This document shows, piece after piece, positions 32,601 through 42,034 of a DNA stretch of 64,000 nucleotides (the first letter of the stretch is position 1; each line of letters begins with the position of its first letter). The position numbers were made by a program, and so were the translations under genes. Location of the stretch: positions 2,480,001 through 2,544,000 of the forward strand of contig NZ_CP080525.1 of the NCBI RefSeq assembly GCF_024746815.1, read 5' to 3'. Below the pieces are notes generated by a model, which ran no database searches, was not told the origin of the DNA, and saw nothing but the letters and a program-made list of their open reading frames with translations. Source of the DNA: Mesorhizobium sp. AR07. GTDB lineage: Bacteria; Pseudomonadota; Alphaproteobacteria; Rhizobiales; Rhizobiaceae.

Positions 32601-33331
32601 GCTTCTCTCCACAAGAACCAGGCCGAGACCAGTCCCGACAGCGCGCCCGCCGCGACATACCAGGCGCCGGGAACCATGAGATAGGTCAGCGCCGCGACGG
32701 CGAGGCTGACCAGCCAGGGCCGCGCGGCGGCCATGCCTTTCCACATGCCGCGCATCAACACCAGGAAGACGGCCGGGAACGCCATGTCGAAACCATAGGT
32801 CTCGACATGGCCCAGCATCGGCCCGAGCAAGGCACCCAGCGTGGTGAAGACCACCCAGGTGAGATACATCGCCAGCGCCGCACCCATATAGTAGCGCGGG
32901 CTGAAGGCCGGCGTGATGCCCGCCGCGGCCCGCTGCCTGGCGTCGGCAAGGCCGAGCGCCCAGCTTTCGTCGCATAGGAAAAACAACGCCGGGAACATTT
33001 TGCGCCGCGGCAAATGGCGCAGGAACGGCGCCAATGCCGCCCCCATCAGCAGATGGCGGCTGTTGACCAGGAAGGTGATGGCAACGATGAGCACGATGTG
33101 CGGCGGCGACGTCCACAACTGGATCGCCGCGAATTCCGACCCCCCGGCAAAGTTCAGCCCGGTCATGACAGACAGTTCGACGACGCTCAGGCCTTTCTGG
33201 GTGGCCTGGGCGCCGAGCACCAGCGCATAGGGGATGGTGCCCAACAGCACCGGCGCGCATGAAGCCACGCCACGACGGAACTCGGACCCCGAACCGTCGC
33301 CCGCCGTCTCGACTGCCTGTGAAATGCTCAT
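32597..33331 (-). CDS. azlC: AzlC-family branched-chain amino acid exporter, large subunit
   Basis: The product is 244 residues from ATG 33331 (MSISQAVETAGDGSGSEFRR). The AzlC signature is present: FRRGVASCAPVLLGTIPYAL, LNFAGGSEFAAIQLW, LVNSRHLLMGAAL and LCDESWALG, with five or six membrane segments. With AzlD it forms an exporter. The divergent Lrp-type gene, with a palindrome between, probably controls it, as in other bacteria. Confidence 0.93.
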   Translation of the reverse strand: MSISQAVETAGDGSGSEFRRGVASCAPVLLGTIPYALVLGAQATQKGLSVVELSVMTGLNFAGGSEFAAIQLWTSPPHIVLIVAITFLVNSRHLLMGAALAPFLRHLPRRKMFPALFFLCDESWALGLADARQRAAAGITPAFSPRYYMGAALAMYLTWVVFTTLGALLGPMLGHVETYGFDMAFPAVFLVLMRGMWKGMAAARPWLVSLAVAALTYLMVPGAWYVAAGALSGLVSAWFLWREA

Positions 33332-33417
33332 GCTTTGCCATCGGCCGGCCTCGCGGCCGCCGCTTCCGGTTGCGTCTGGAATCTCGTGATGTCGGCGGCA
33401 AACATACCGATACCCAC

Positions 33418-33434
33418 TCGCAATTTGGTTGCGA
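33418..33434. promoter_or_regulatory. Palindromic operator between azlC and lrp
   Basis: TCGCAA-TTTGG-TTGCGA is a 17-bp interrupted palindrome in the 170-bp divergent region. It is a likely site for the Lrp/AsnC protein encoded on its right. Confidence 0.6.
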
Positions 33435-33503
33435 AGACTGTTGTATTTCACCGAATTTTGGCATTGAGTGTCACTGATCGCCAAAAAAATGGAATCCACA
33501 GCC

Positions 33504-33962
33504 ATGAAGCTGGATGAGATCGACAAGCGCATCCTGCGGGCACTGCAACGCGACGGCCGCATGGCCAACAACGATCTGGCCAATGAGGTCGGGCTGTCGC
33601 CGTCGCCTTGCCTGCGGCGCGTGAAGCTGCTGGAGGAAGCCGGCGTCATCGACCGCTATGTCGCCGTGCTCAACCCGGCCAGCATCGGCAAGGGCCTCAC
33701 CTTCTTCACACGCATCTGGCTGAAGGCGCAGGATGAGGACACGATCGAGCATTTCGCCACCGAAGTGGCCAAGCTGCCCCAGGTGATGGAATGCTATCTG
33801 ATGCTCGGCGATTGTGATGCCATGGTGCGCGTGGTGGCGGCCGGCATCGACGATTACCGCCGCTTCCAGTCGGAGCATCTGAGCCGCATAAAGGGCGTGC
33901 AGAACGTCAAGACCGACGTCCCCAGCCAGACGATCAAGTACACGTCGGAACTGCCGCTCTGA
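33504..33962 (+). CDS. Lrp/AsnC-family transcriptional regulator
   Basis: The product is 152 residues from ATG 33504 (MKLDEIDKRILRALQRDGRM); an ATG at 33489 is an alternative. The N-terminal helix-turn-helix is NNDLANEVGLSPSPCLRRVKLLEEAGVI. The C-terminal RAM/ligand domain includes VMECYLMLGDCDAMVRVVA. It is divergent from azlCD and is likely the amino acid-responsive regulator of that exporter, and perhaps of wider metabolism. Confidence 0.92.
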   Translation: MKLDEIDKRILRALQRDGRMANNDLANEVGLSPSPCLRRVKLLEEAGVIDRYVAVLNPASIGKGLTFFTRIWLKAQDEDTIEHFATEVAKLPQVMECYLMLGDCDAMVRVVAAGIDDYRRFQSEHLSRIKGVQNVKTDVPSQTIKYTSELPL

Positions 33963-34011
33963 CGCATGTCGCCCAAAAGTGTGAAGCGGTTTTGGGACAA
34001 CGAGATGCGTC
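33961..34011. repeat. Dispersed intergenic palindrome, type a
   Basis: GACGCATGTCGCCCAAAAGTG...CGGTTTTGGGACAACGAGATGCGTC has outer arms GACGCAT/ATGCGTC and inner arms CCCAAAA/TTTTGGG. It starts at the lrp stop codon and matches the copies at 27932 and 53209. Confidence 0.75.
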
Positions 34012-34153
34012 CAAAAGAAGACCATATCGCCGGGAAAACAGCGTCATCTCAGACTGGATAAAAAATGCAACCGGATTGTAGGATCGGCCTCCGTGCCGGC
34101 GTCCTTCGGGTGCAAGCAGCGCGCAGCGCTGCCCTCTGGCATGGGAGATTTGA

Positions 34154-35357
34154 ATGAACCTTTCCTATCGTTGGGTCATCGTCGCGGCTGGCGCGCTGAT
34201 GTCCTGTGTCGCCATCGGCACGATGTTTTCGCTGGCGATCTTCCTCGAACCGATGGCGCTCGACACCAACTGGTCGCGCGCCGGCATTTCGAGCGCCATG
34301 ACGCTCAACTTCCTGGTGATGGGCCTTGGCGGCTTCGCCTGGGGCGCCCTGTCGGACCGCTTTGGCGCCCGCATCGTCGTGACGATCGGCGCCGTGCTGC
34401 TCGGCCTGGCGCTGGTGCTGGCCAGCCGCGCAGGCTCGCTGCTGAGCTTCCAGATCACCTATGGCGTGCTCGTCGGCCTCGCCGCCAGCGCCTTCTTCGC
34501 GCCGATGATCGCGCTGACCACAGGCTGGTTCGACACCAACCGCAGCCTTGCGGTCTCGTTGGTCTCGGCCGGCATGGGCGTCGCACCGATGACGATCTCG
34601 CCCTTCGCCCGCTGGCTGATCTCGGCCTATGACTGGCGCACCGCCATGTTCGACATCGGCATCACCGCCTGGGTGCTGCTGTTGCCGGCGGTGCTGCTGG
34701 TCCGTCAGCCGCCAAAGCCGGCAACAGTCGATGCCGGCTCCACGCCGGTTGCCGAGGGCGCCGGCCTGAAGATCGGCCAGGCGCTGCGCTCACCGCAATT
34801 CATCGTGCTGGGGCTGACCTTCTTTGCCTGCTGCGCGGCGCATTCCGGGCCGATCTTCCACATGGTGAGCTATGCCATGCTGTGCGGCGTCGCCCCCATG
34901 GCGGCGGTCTCGATCTACAGCGTCGAGGGCCTTGCTGGCCTTGGCGGTCGGGCTTTTCTACGGCGTGCTTGCCGACAGGCTCGGCGTCAAGCCGGTGCTG
35001 ATTGCGGGCCTGACGATCCAGGCGATCGTGATTGCCGCCTATCTCAGCATCAGCCAGCTCGAGCAGTTCTACATGCTGGCCGTCATCTTCGGCGCCACCT
35101 ATGGCGGCGTCATGCCGCTCTATGCGGTGCTGGCGCGCGAATATTTCGGCCAGCGCATCCTCGGCACGGTGTTCGGCGCCGCCACGATGCTGTCCAGCCT
35201 CGGCATGGCGCTCGGTCCGCTGGCCGGCGGCGTGGTGTTCGATGCCTATGCCAATTATTCCTGGCTGTTCATCGGCTCGGCTATCATCGGGCTCGGCGCG
35301 GTCGCCATCGCCATCGCCTTCCCGCCACTGCCGCGCCGGGAATTGCAGCCAGCGTAG
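34154..35357 (+). pseudogene. MFS transporter (OFA/MCT-like), one-base frameshift
   Basis: The frame from ATG 34154 (MNLSYRWVIVAAGALMSCVA) encodes about eight membrane segments, with GGFAWGALSDRFGARIVV as the inter-helix MFS motif. After IYSVEGLAGLGGR near 34950 the protein becomes nonsense. The continuation (LFYGVLADRLGVKPVLIAGL to PPLPRRELQPA) is intact in the next frame and ends at 35357. Removing one G of CGGGC at 34949-34953 restores a transporter of about 400 residues. This is either a recent pseudogene or an assembly error. The substrate is unknown. Confidence 0.85.
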
Positions 35358-35367
35358 TCCTGGGAAT

Positions 35368-36819
35368 TTACTCAAAATGGGCTTTCAGCAAGCCACGAAA
35401 TTTTTGCATCGTCCTTTCGGTCGTCTGCGCATCGGCAGCCGCAAAGCCCATGACAAGCCCGTTTTGTTCCGTGCCGTGACGGTACTGGATAGACAAGGCC
35501 GAGACGTTGATCCCGTGTTGGAGCAACGCCTCGGCAATCGCCTTGTCGTTACATCCAGCGCGGAAAATGCCGACAATTTGGATGCCGGATTCCGTGGCAT
35601 GGAAATCCAGCCATTCTCCGAGATGCCTTTGAGCGCTTTCCAGGAAGAACTGCCGCCTGTCCGCATAGAGACGCCGCATGCGCCTGAGATGGCGGGTAAA
35701 GTGCCCCTCGTTCATGAAGTCCGCCAGCGCAGCCTGGGTGAGCAAGGGGGCGAACTGGCCGGTGACGCTCAGCGCCGAGACGATCGTATGGTCTATTGCC
35801 TTGGGCGCCACCAGAAAGCCGAGGCGCATCGCCGGAAACAGGATCTTCGCGAAGGTACCGACATAGACCACGCGGTTTGACGCACCGATGCCCTGCAGCG
35901 CCGGGATAGGCTGCCCCTGAAAGCGGTATTCGCCATCGTAGTCGTCCTCGATGATCCAGGAGCGCCAGGTCTCCGCCATGTGCAGGAGATTGAGCCGCTG
36001 TTCCATCGGCATGGTTATGCCGAGCGGGTGATGGCAGGAGGGCGTCACGAAAATCATGCGCGGAATGACAGGCGGCGGATCAAGGTTCCAGCCTGCATTG
36101 CTGACGCGCAGCGGTGCCAGTTTCGCTCCGGCCGAGACAAAGGCCGAACCCGCCCCATAATATCCCGGCTCCTCCATCCACACCGTGTCGCCATCATCGA
36201 TGAGCAGCCGGGCCAGAAGGTCGAACGCCGACTGGGCGCCATTGGTGACGACAATCTGCTCGGCGGTGCACTTAACGCCCCGCGACGCGGTGAGATAGCG
36301 GGCAATGGCCTCGCAAAGCGGTGGATAGCCTTTGACGTGATAGGTGCCGAACAGGTCGATATGGGCGAATTTTGCCCGGCGACTAAGCAGTTTCGACCAG
36401 GTGGTGAATGGAAAATTGTCCGGGTCCGGCATGCCCGGATGAAACGCAAGTATGCCGGGCCGGCCATGATGATAGGGTTGGGCGAGCATGGTCTGCCCGC
36501 GCAGCGATATCGGATTCTCGCCCTCGGCCGACACATGCTCCGCAGTGGCCGAACGGGTCGGCAGATCCATGACCACCGAGGGCCTGCGTGGCCGTATGGC
36601 CAGATAGCCCTCCAGCGCCAGCTGGTCGCAAGCGGCAATCACCGTGTTGCGGCCCACCTGCAGATCCCGCGCCATGACCCGTGTCGAGGGCAGCGCGTGG
36701 CCGCTCGGCAGCACGCGCCGCTCGATCAGGTCGCGCAACTGGACATAGAGCTGCCGGTGCAGGTTGGCGGGACTTTCGCGATCCAGGGCGATGCCGTCGA
36801 TTGGAAAACTGGTCTTCAT
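35368..36819 (-). CDS. MocR-type regulator (GntR DNA-binding plus aminotransferase domain)
   Basis: The 483-residue product has a GntR winged helix at residues about 18-85 (LYVQLRDLIERRVLPSGHAL, PSTRVMARDLQVGRNTVIAA). A fold-type I aminotransferase domain follows. PLP contacts are visible: NGAQSAFDLLARLL, EEPGYYG, EDDYDGEYRF and the Schiff-base Lys in GTFAKILFPAMRLG. MocR proteins are PLP-dependent activators or repressors, and the family was named after the rhizopine catabolism regulator. It is divergent from a MocA-like gene with a GGTTC operator between, so it is the probable local regulator. Confidence 0.93.
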   Translation of the reverse strand: MKTSFPIDGIALDRESPANLHRQLYVQLRDLIERRVLPSGHALPSTRVMARDLQVGRNTVIAACDQLALEGYLAIRPRRPSVVMDLPTRSATAEHVSAEGENPISLRGQTMLAQPYHHGRPGILAFHPGMPDPDNFPFTTWSKLLSRRAKFAHIDLFGTYHVKGYPPLCEAIARYLTASRGVKCTAEQIVVTNGAQSAFDLLARLLIDDGDTVWMEEPGYYGAGSAFVSAGAKLAPLRVSNAGWNLDPPPVIPRMIFVTPSCHHPLGITMPMEQRLNLLHMAETWRSWIIEDDYDGEYRFQGQPIPALQGIGASNRVVYVGTFAKILFPAMRLGFLVAPKAIDHTIVSALSVTGQFAPLLTQAALADFMNEGHFTRHLRRMRRLYADRRQFFLESAQRHLGEWLDFHATESGIQIVGIFRAGCNDKAIAEALLQHGINVSALSIQYRHGTEQNGLVMGFAAADAQTTERTMQKFRGLLKAHFE

Positions 36820-36845
36820 CGTGGTTCCGAAAAATCAATGCAATC

Positions 36846-36865
36846 TGGTTCTAACAATGGAACCA
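36846..36865. promoter_or_regulatory. MocR operator candidate
   Basis: TGGTTC (36846-36851) and GAACCA (36860-36865) form an inverted repeat in the 98-bp divergent promoter region. Further GGTTC copies lie near 36822 and 36898. MocR-type regulators commonly bind such repeats. Confidence 0.55.
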
Positions 36866-36917
36866 AAGCAGCCCTAGGCTCAAGAAAAAAGCGTTCAGGT
36901 TCAGATGGGGCTGACCG

Positions 36918-38036
36918 ATGCAGTGCATAAGGGTGGGAGTGATCGGTGCGGGCGGCGTCGCCCAGGTCGAGCACATTCCCAATCTGCTCAAATTGCACCG
37001 GCAGTTCGAGATCCTCGGTGTCTATGATCCTTCGCGCAAAGTCCGCGACTTTGTCGGCGAGGAATTCTGCCTTAACACATTCGCCGATCTCGATGCGCTT
37101 CTTGCCATGCCGCTTGACGCCGTGATCATAGCCTCGCCGGATGCGTTGCACCGGGAACAGGCACTCGCCGCCCTCGCCGGGGGGCTGCACGTCTTCTGCG
37201 AAAAGCCGCTTTGCTACGGCGCCGGGGACATCGACGAATTGATCGCCGCCAGGGATCGCGCCGGCAAGGTGCTTCAGGTCGGCTACATGAAGCGTTTCGA
37301 TCCAAGCTACGAGGCGGCACTGAAAATGCTGCCGGGCACGGCGCGGACGCTTCGCTATGTTTCGGTCGAGGTCAATGATCCCGATGCGTGGCCGTTCGTG
37401 CGGCACCACTCCACATGCCGGGGCGACGACGTGGCAGCGGGGTTGGTTGCCTCGACCGAGGCCAGGCAGCGTGAGCAGGTGGACCGCGCGGTGCCCGGAT
37501 TGGACGATCCCGACGCCTTCCGTGGCTTTGTCGGCGCCTACTGTTCAGCGATCGTGCACGACGTGAACGCCATCCACGGGTTGCTCGATGCGCTCGGCGT
37601 CGCCGATGGTGACATTGTCGGCGCCTCGCTTTTTGCCAAGGGCGAAGGCGGCCAGGGTGCGGTCAGGCTGCTCGGCGGCCAGGCACTGTGGAACATGGTG
37701 CATCTGGCCGTACCTGGGCTAGCCGACTACCGCGAGCGCATCACGCTCTACTTCGACCACGCCTCGCTCGAACTGGAATTCCCCTCGCCCTATCTCAACC
37801 ACCAGCCGACGCGGCTGACCGTCCGCACCAGCGATGGCCACACGCTTTCCAGCCGCGATATCCGCAGCGGCTACGAAGAGGCGTTTGTCGAGGAATTGAA
37901 AGGTTTCTGGTCGGCGATCGTCGAAGGCACGCCGGTGCGCAACACCGCCGAGCACGCCCGTCGCGACATGACGCTGCTGGCCGGCCTCGCCCGGTATCAC
38001 CTTGCCCAGCTCAAGCAATCAGGAGTTCGCCCGTGA
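36918..38036 (+). CDS. Gfo/Idh/MocA-family dehydrogenase (MocA-like)
   Basis: The 372-residue product has an N-terminal Rossmann fold (MQCIRVGVIGAGGVAQVEHI, GAGGVA) and the family motif CEKPLCYGAGDIDELI near residue 95. YMKRFDPSYEAAL follows, then HDVNAIHGLLDAL in the catalytic region. It should oxidise or reduce a cyclic polyol or sugar with NAD(H). The companion genes suggest an inositol or inosamine substrate. Its stop overlaps the GTG of the next gene. S. meliloti MocA is shorter, as I recall it (about 317 residues). Confidence 0.88.
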   Translation: MQCIRVGVIGAGGVAQVEHIPNLLKLHRQFEILGVYDPSRKVRDFVGEEFCLNTFADLDALLAMPLDAVIIASPDALHREQALAALAGGLHVFCEKPLCYGAGDIDELIAARDRAGKVLQVGYMKRFDPSYEAALKMLPGTARTLRYVSVEVNDPDAWPFVRHHSTCRGDDVAAGLVASTEARQREQVDRAVPGLDDPDAFRGFVGAYCSAIVHDVNAIHGLLDALGVADGDIVGASLFAKGEGGQGAVRLLGGQALWNMVHLAVPGLADYRERITLYFDHASLELEFPSPYLNHQPTRLTVRTSDGHTLSSRDIRSGYEEAFVEELKGFWSAIVEGTPVRNTAEHARRDMTLLAGLARYHLAQLKQSGVRP

Positions 38037-38932
38037 CGGTTCGCATCGGCATCAATCCGATCACCTGGAGCAACGATGACGTGCCGGAACTCGGCGGCGA
38101 TACGCCGCTTGAGGTCTGTCTCGGCGAAACCAAACAGGCCGGCTATTCCGGCACCGAACTTGGAGGCAAGTTTCCGCGCCGGTCGGCTGAACTGAAGCCG
38201 ATCATGGAGCGCTATGGCCTTGCCGTGATTTCCGGCTGGTATGATGGCCGCTGCGACGAGAAGGACGTCAGCGCGGAAATGGATGCGATCATGCCGCATC
38301 TCCAGCTGTTGAAGGATATGGGCTCGACCCATGTCGTCTATGCCGACACCTCGCGCGGGCGCCACAACGCCATCTGGGGACCGATCTCGCAGCGCCCGGC
38401 CTTGAGCCCGGAGGAATGGCCGGCCTACGGCAGAAAACTGACCGCGCTGGCCGAGCGGATGGCGGATTTCGGCGTACGCATGGCCTTTCACCACCATATG
38501 GGGACCATCGTCGAGACCGACGCCGAGGTGGGCCTGCTGATGCGGCACACCGGCGAGGCGGTCGGCCTGCTCTACGACACCGGCCATTCGACATTTTCGG
38601 GCGGCGACCCGCTGGCCTTGATCAAGGCGCACGTCAAGCGCGTCGTGCATGTGCATTGCAAGGACGCGCGCAAAGCCGTCCTCGATCGTGCCCGCGCCGA
38701 CGACATGAGTTTCATGGGCGCGGTCATGGAAGGGATATTCACGGTTCCCGGCGACGGGTCCATCGACTATCCCTCGATTTTGCGCGTGCTTGCCGACAAC
38801 GGCTACAGCGGCTGGCTGGTCGTCGAGGCCGAGCAGGATCCCAGCAAGGCCAACCCGCTGACCTATGCGACAATGGGATTCCGGAATCTGTCGCGCATGG
38901 CCAGGGAGGCCGGATTTACCGTCATGGAATGA
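38033..38932 (+). CDS. MocC/IolE-like inosose dehydratase or isomerase
   Basis: The product is 299 residues from GTG 38033 (MTVRIGINPITWSNDDVPEL), with GGAG 9 bases upstream and a stop/start overlap with the MocA-like gene. It is a xylose isomerase-like TIM barrel: GWYDGRCDEKDVSAEMDAIM, MAFHHHMGTIVETDAEV, YDTGHSTFSGGDP, HVHCKDA and FTVPGDGSIDYPSIL, with metal ligands His, Glu and Asp in these motifs. The whole length matches MocC and IolE (2-keto-myo-inositol dehydratase). Longer frames upstream are shadows. Confidence 0.9.
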   Translation: MTVRIGINPITWSNDDVPELGGDTPLEVCLGETKQAGYSGTELGGKFPRRSAELKPIMERYGLAVISGWYDGRCDEKDVSAEMDAIMPHLQLLKDMGSTHVVYADTSRGRHNAIWGPISQRPALSPEEWPAYGRKLTALAERMADFGVRMAFHHHMGTIVETDAEVGLLMRHTGEAVGLLYDTGHSTFSGGDPLALIKAHVKRVVHVHCKDARKAVLDRARADDMSFMGAVMEGIFTVPGDGSIDYPSILRVLADNGYSGWLVVEAEQDPSKANPLTYATMGFRNLSRMAREAGFTVME

Positions 38933-38934
38933 TC

Positions 38935-38953
38935 GAGGCCGCCATGCGGCCTC
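38935..38953 (+). other. Intercistronic hairpin
   Basis: GAGGCCGC-CAT-GCGGCCTC is a perfect 8-bp stem with a 3-base loop directly after the MocC-like gene. It has no T run. It may set mRNA stability between the enzyme genes and the binding protein gene. Confidence 0.6.
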
Positions 38954-39046
38954 CAGGGAACCAGTGCTGATGAATGAAACTGGAATAAAGGGGCAACTGG
39001 ACTGCCGACCGTAACTGCGGCGGCGGAAAACAAACAGGAGGTTGTT

Positions 39047-40003
39047 ATGTTTTCGCTTGCGAAATTAATAAAGCCTGCACTCGGCCTGCTGGCCGGCGTA
39101 ACACTGATGACGGCGGCCACGAGCCTTGCGGCCGCCGACGAAACGCGCGTTGTGTTCGTAACCCATGGCCAGAGCGGCGATCCCTACTGGTCGGTGGTGA
39201 AAAACGGCATGGACGATGCCGCCAAGACGCTGGGCGTCAAGGCCGAATATCTGGCGCCCGAAACCTTCGACATGGCCAAGATGGCGCAGATGATCGACGC
39301 CATTGCCGCCTCGAAGCCCGACGGGATGGTTGTTTCGATCCCTGACGCCGCGGCCCTTTCAGCTCCGGTCAAGAATGCCATTGCCGCCGGCATCCCGGTT
39401 GTTGTCATCGATTCCGGCGGCTCGAAGCTGACCCATGATCTTGGCGGCCTGCTGTTCATGGGCCAGGACGAATTCCAGGCAGGTGTCATGGCAGGCGAGC
39501 GCATCAAGGCGCTCGGCCTCACCAAGGCGGTCTGCGCCAATCACGAGGTGGGCAATTCCAGCCTCGACGACCGCTGCGCCGGCTTTGCCAAGGGTATGGG
39601 CGTCGACGTTCCGGTGATGAACGGCGTCATCGACCCGACTGAAATGAAGAACCGCATGATCGCCTACATGACCGCCCATGCGGATACGCAGTTCATTCTC
39701 GCTGTCGGCGCCAGCGGTGCCGAACCGACGCTGGCCGCGCTTGATGAAATGGGCCTCGCGGGCAAGGTGAAAACCGGCACGTTCGATTTGTCTCCCACCA
39801 TCCTGCAGGCCGTTGTTGCCGGCAAGATGGAGTGGGGCATCGACGCCCAGCAATATGCCATGGGCTATATCCCGGTCGCGATGTTCGACCTTTGGAAGAA
39901 GTACAAGATCATGCCGATCGCCGACTATCCGACGGGACCCGGCTTCGTCACCAAGGACACTGCCGCCTCGGTCATCGAGCTGGCAAAACTGGGCAAGCGT
40001 TGA
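39047..40003 (+). CDS. Periplasmic sugar/polyol-binding protein of ABC importer (MocB-like)
   Basis: The product is 318 residues from ATG 39047, with ACAGGAGG 8 bases upstream. A signal peptide (cleavage near SLAAADET) precedes a type I periplasmic-binding fold of the ribose/galactose class: VVFVTHGQSGDPYWSVVKNG, IAASKPDGMVVSIPD, GIPVVVIDSGG, GTFDLSPTILQAVVAGKMEW. It supplies the permease and ATPase encoded just downstream. With MocA- and MocC-like neighbours it corresponds to the MocB role, binding a rhizopine or inositol. Confidence 0.92.
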   Translation: MFSLAKLIKPALGLLAGVTLMTAATSLAAADETRVVFVTHGQSGDPYWSVVKNGMDDAAKTLGVKAEYLAPETFDMAKMAQMIDAIAASKPDGMVVSIPDAAALSAPVKNAIAAGIPVVVIDSGGSKLTHDLGGLLFMGQDEFQAGVMAGERIKALGLTKAVCANHEVGNSSLDDRCAGFAKGMGVDVPVMNGVIDPTEMKNRMIAYMTAHADTQFILAVGASGAEPTLAALDEMGLAGKVKTGTFDLSPTILQAVVAGKMEWGIDAQQYAMGYIPVAMFDLWKKYKIMPIADYPTGPGFVTKDTAASVIELAKLGKR

Positions 40004-40009
40004 CCGCTC

Positions 40010-40033
40010 GCGGCCGGGCTTCGTCCCGGCCGC
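40010..40033 (+). other. Hairpin between binding protein and permease genes
   Basis: GCGGCCGGG pairs with CCCGGCCGC (9 bp, 6-base loop) 7 bp after the stop. Such stems often protect the 3' end of binding-protein mRNA, so that it is made in excess of the membrane components. Confidence 0.7.
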
Positions 40034-40058
40034 TTTCACTGATGAAGGTGACGCATCC

Positions 40059-41156
40059 ATGGCTGCAGAGATACGCGACGAGCGGGTCCGGTCCGTCTCC
40101 CGCCTGAGCCGCCTGCTGAGCAGGCCGGAGCTTGGCGCGGCGGCAGGAACCGTTCTGGTCTTTGTGTTCTTCGCCATCACGGCGGGAAATACGGGACTTT
40201 TCAGTGCCAAGGGGATCATCAATTTCCTCGAGGTCTCGGCCCAACTTGGCATTCTCGCCGCGCCCGTGGCCCTGTTGATGATCGCCGGCGAGTTCGACCT
40301 GTCGGTTGGCTCGATGATTGGCTTTGCCGGAATCCTGATCGCCATCCCCTCCGTGTTCTGGGGCTGGCCGATCTGGCTTTCGCTGCTGTTTACCTTCGCT
40401 GTTTGCGGCGGCATCGGCGCGCTCAACGGGCTCGCCGTCGTCAGGACCGGACTGCCCTCCTTCATCGTGACGCTCGGCAGCCTGTTCATGCTGCGCGGCC
40501 TCACGCTCGGTCTCACGCGCGGCATATCAGGGCGAACCCAGGTTTCGGGCGTGCATGAACTGGCGTTGCACGATCCTCTCAACAGCCTGTTTTCGGGACA
40601 GGTGTTGTCCAGCCTGATCACGTGGCTTTCGGACATCGGCCTGATCGGCAAGCGTGCCGACGGCCTGCCGTCGATCTCAGGCATTCCGGTGTCGATCGTC
40701 TGGTGGATCGTCTTGACCTTGCTCTGCACCTGGCTGCTGACGCGCAGCCGCTTCGGCAACTGGATCTTCGCCGCCGGCGGCGAAGCCAATGCCGCGCGCA
40801 ATCTCGGTGTGCCGGTAGCGCGCACCAAGATCACGCTGTTCGTCATGACGGCCATGGCGGCCGCGCTCTTTGCGGCGATCCAGGTCCTGGTCACGGGTTC
40901 GGCCGACACGCTGCGCGGCACCCAGAAGGAATTCGAGGCCATCATTGCCGTCGTCATCGGCGGCACGCTGCTCACCGGCGGCTATGGATCGGCCATCGGC
41001 GCCATGTTCGGCGCATTGATCTTCGGTGTGGTGCAAATGGGCATCTTCTACACCGGCATCGACACCGACTGGTTCAAGCTGTTCATGGGCGCCATGATGG
41101 TCATCGCGGTGCTGTTCAACAGCTATGTGCGCAACCGCGCCATGAGGAGCCGGTGA
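40059..41156 (+). CDS. ABC transporter permease, ribose/inositol class
   Basis: The product is 365 residues from ATG 40059 ([20 protein letters not shown]); a longer frame upstream is a shadow of the hairpin gap. About nine membrane segments are visible, with the BPD_transp_2/RbsC signature: [61 protein letters not shown]. It forms a channel homodimer with the ATPase encoded next, whose ATG shares an A with its stop (TGATG). Confidence 0.93.
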   Translation: MAAEIRDERVRSVSRLSRLLSRPELGAAAGTVLVFVFFAITAGNTGLFSAKGIINFLEVSAQLGILAAPVALLMIAGEFDLSVGSMIGFAGILIAIPSVFWGWPIWLSLLFTFAVCGGIGALNGLAVVRTGLPSFIVTLGSLFMLRGLTLGLTRGISGRTQVSGVHELALHDPLNSLFSGQVLSSLITWLSDIGLIGKRADGLPSISGIPVSIVWWIVLTLLCTWLLTRSRFGNWIFAAGGEANAARNLGVPVARTKITLFVMTAMAAALFAAIQVLVTGSADTLRGTQKEFEAIIAVVIGGTLLTGGYGSAIGAMFGALIFGVVQMGIFYTGIDTDWFKLFMGAMMVIAVLFNSYVRNRAMRSR

Positions 41157-41950
41157 TGGCCGAGCCCTATGTCGAACTGAGGTCGGTCAGCAAGTATTTC
41201 GGGTCGGTCGTTGCGTTGAAGGATGTGTCCTTCGACGTCTGTCCCGGCGAGGTGCATTGTCTGCTTGGCGACAATGGCGCCGGCAAGTCGACGCTGATCA
41301 AGACGCTGTCCGGCGTCTACACGCCCGACGAGGGTGAAATCCGCGTCCAGGGCAAGCCGACAAGGTTTGCGTCGCCGGCCGATACGCGCAACAGCGGCAT
41401 CGCAACGGTCTATCAGGACCTGGCGCTGGTGCCGCTCATGAGCGTGGCGCGAAACTTCTTTCTCGGGCGCGAGCCGATGCGCAAGTTCGGCCCGATCAGC
41501 CAGTTTGACGCCGAGTTCGCCAATCGCACCGCGTACGACGAATTGTCGGCGATGGGGATCCAGCTGCGCGATCCCGAACAGCCCGTCGGCACGCTTTCGG
41601 GCGGGGAACGGCAGTGCCTGGCCATCGCTCGCGCCGTCTATTTCGGCGCCAAGGTGCTGATCCTGGATGAGCCGACATCGGCGCTCGGGGTCCATCAGGC
41701 ATCCGTGGTTCTAAAGCTCATCGTTCAGTCCAAGGCGCGCGGCATCGGCGTTATCTTCATTTCCCACAACGTTCATCACGCCTACGTGGTTGGCGACCGC
41801 TTCACGCTGCTGAAACGCGGCAGAAGCACCGGCACCTACGCGAAAAGCGAAATCGATCGCGATCAGCTGCTCAATCTGATGGCGGGCGGCAAGGAACTGG
41901 TGGATCTGGAGCAGGAACTGAGCAAAGTCGCAAAAAGCAGCCCGGCATAA
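41156..41950 (+). CDS. ABC transporter ATPase, ribose/inositol class
   Basis: The product is 264 residues from ATG 41156 ([20 protein letters not shown]). Walker A is GDNGAGKST near residue 40, the Q-loop is VYQDLALV, the signature is TLSGGERQ near 145, Walker B is [11 protein letters not shown] and the switch His is in [10 protein letters not shown]. It has a single nucleotide-binding domain, whereas many sugar-class ATPases (RbsA, MglA) are double, so it should act as a homodimer. It is the last gene of the moc-like operon. Confidence 0.94.
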   Translation: MAEPYVELRSVSKYFGSVVALKDVSFDVCPGEVHCLLGDNGAGKSTLIKTLSGVYTPDEGEIRVQGKPTRFASPADTRNSGIATVYQDLALVPLMSVARNFFLGREPMRKFGPISQFDAEFANRTAYDELSAMGIQLRDPEQPVGTLSGGERQCLAIARAVYFGAKVLILDEPTSALGVHQASVVLKLIVQSKARGIGVIFISHNVHHAYVVGDRFTLLKRGRSTGTYAKSEIDRDQLLNLMAGGKELVDLEQELSKVAKSSPA

Positions 41951-42034
41951 GCAAAGCAGAAGGTCGAGAGTTGAACAGGATTGGCGTCGCTCCGATTTGA
42001 ACCGGCTTGATGGGACTTTTCGGTGCCGTCCTGT

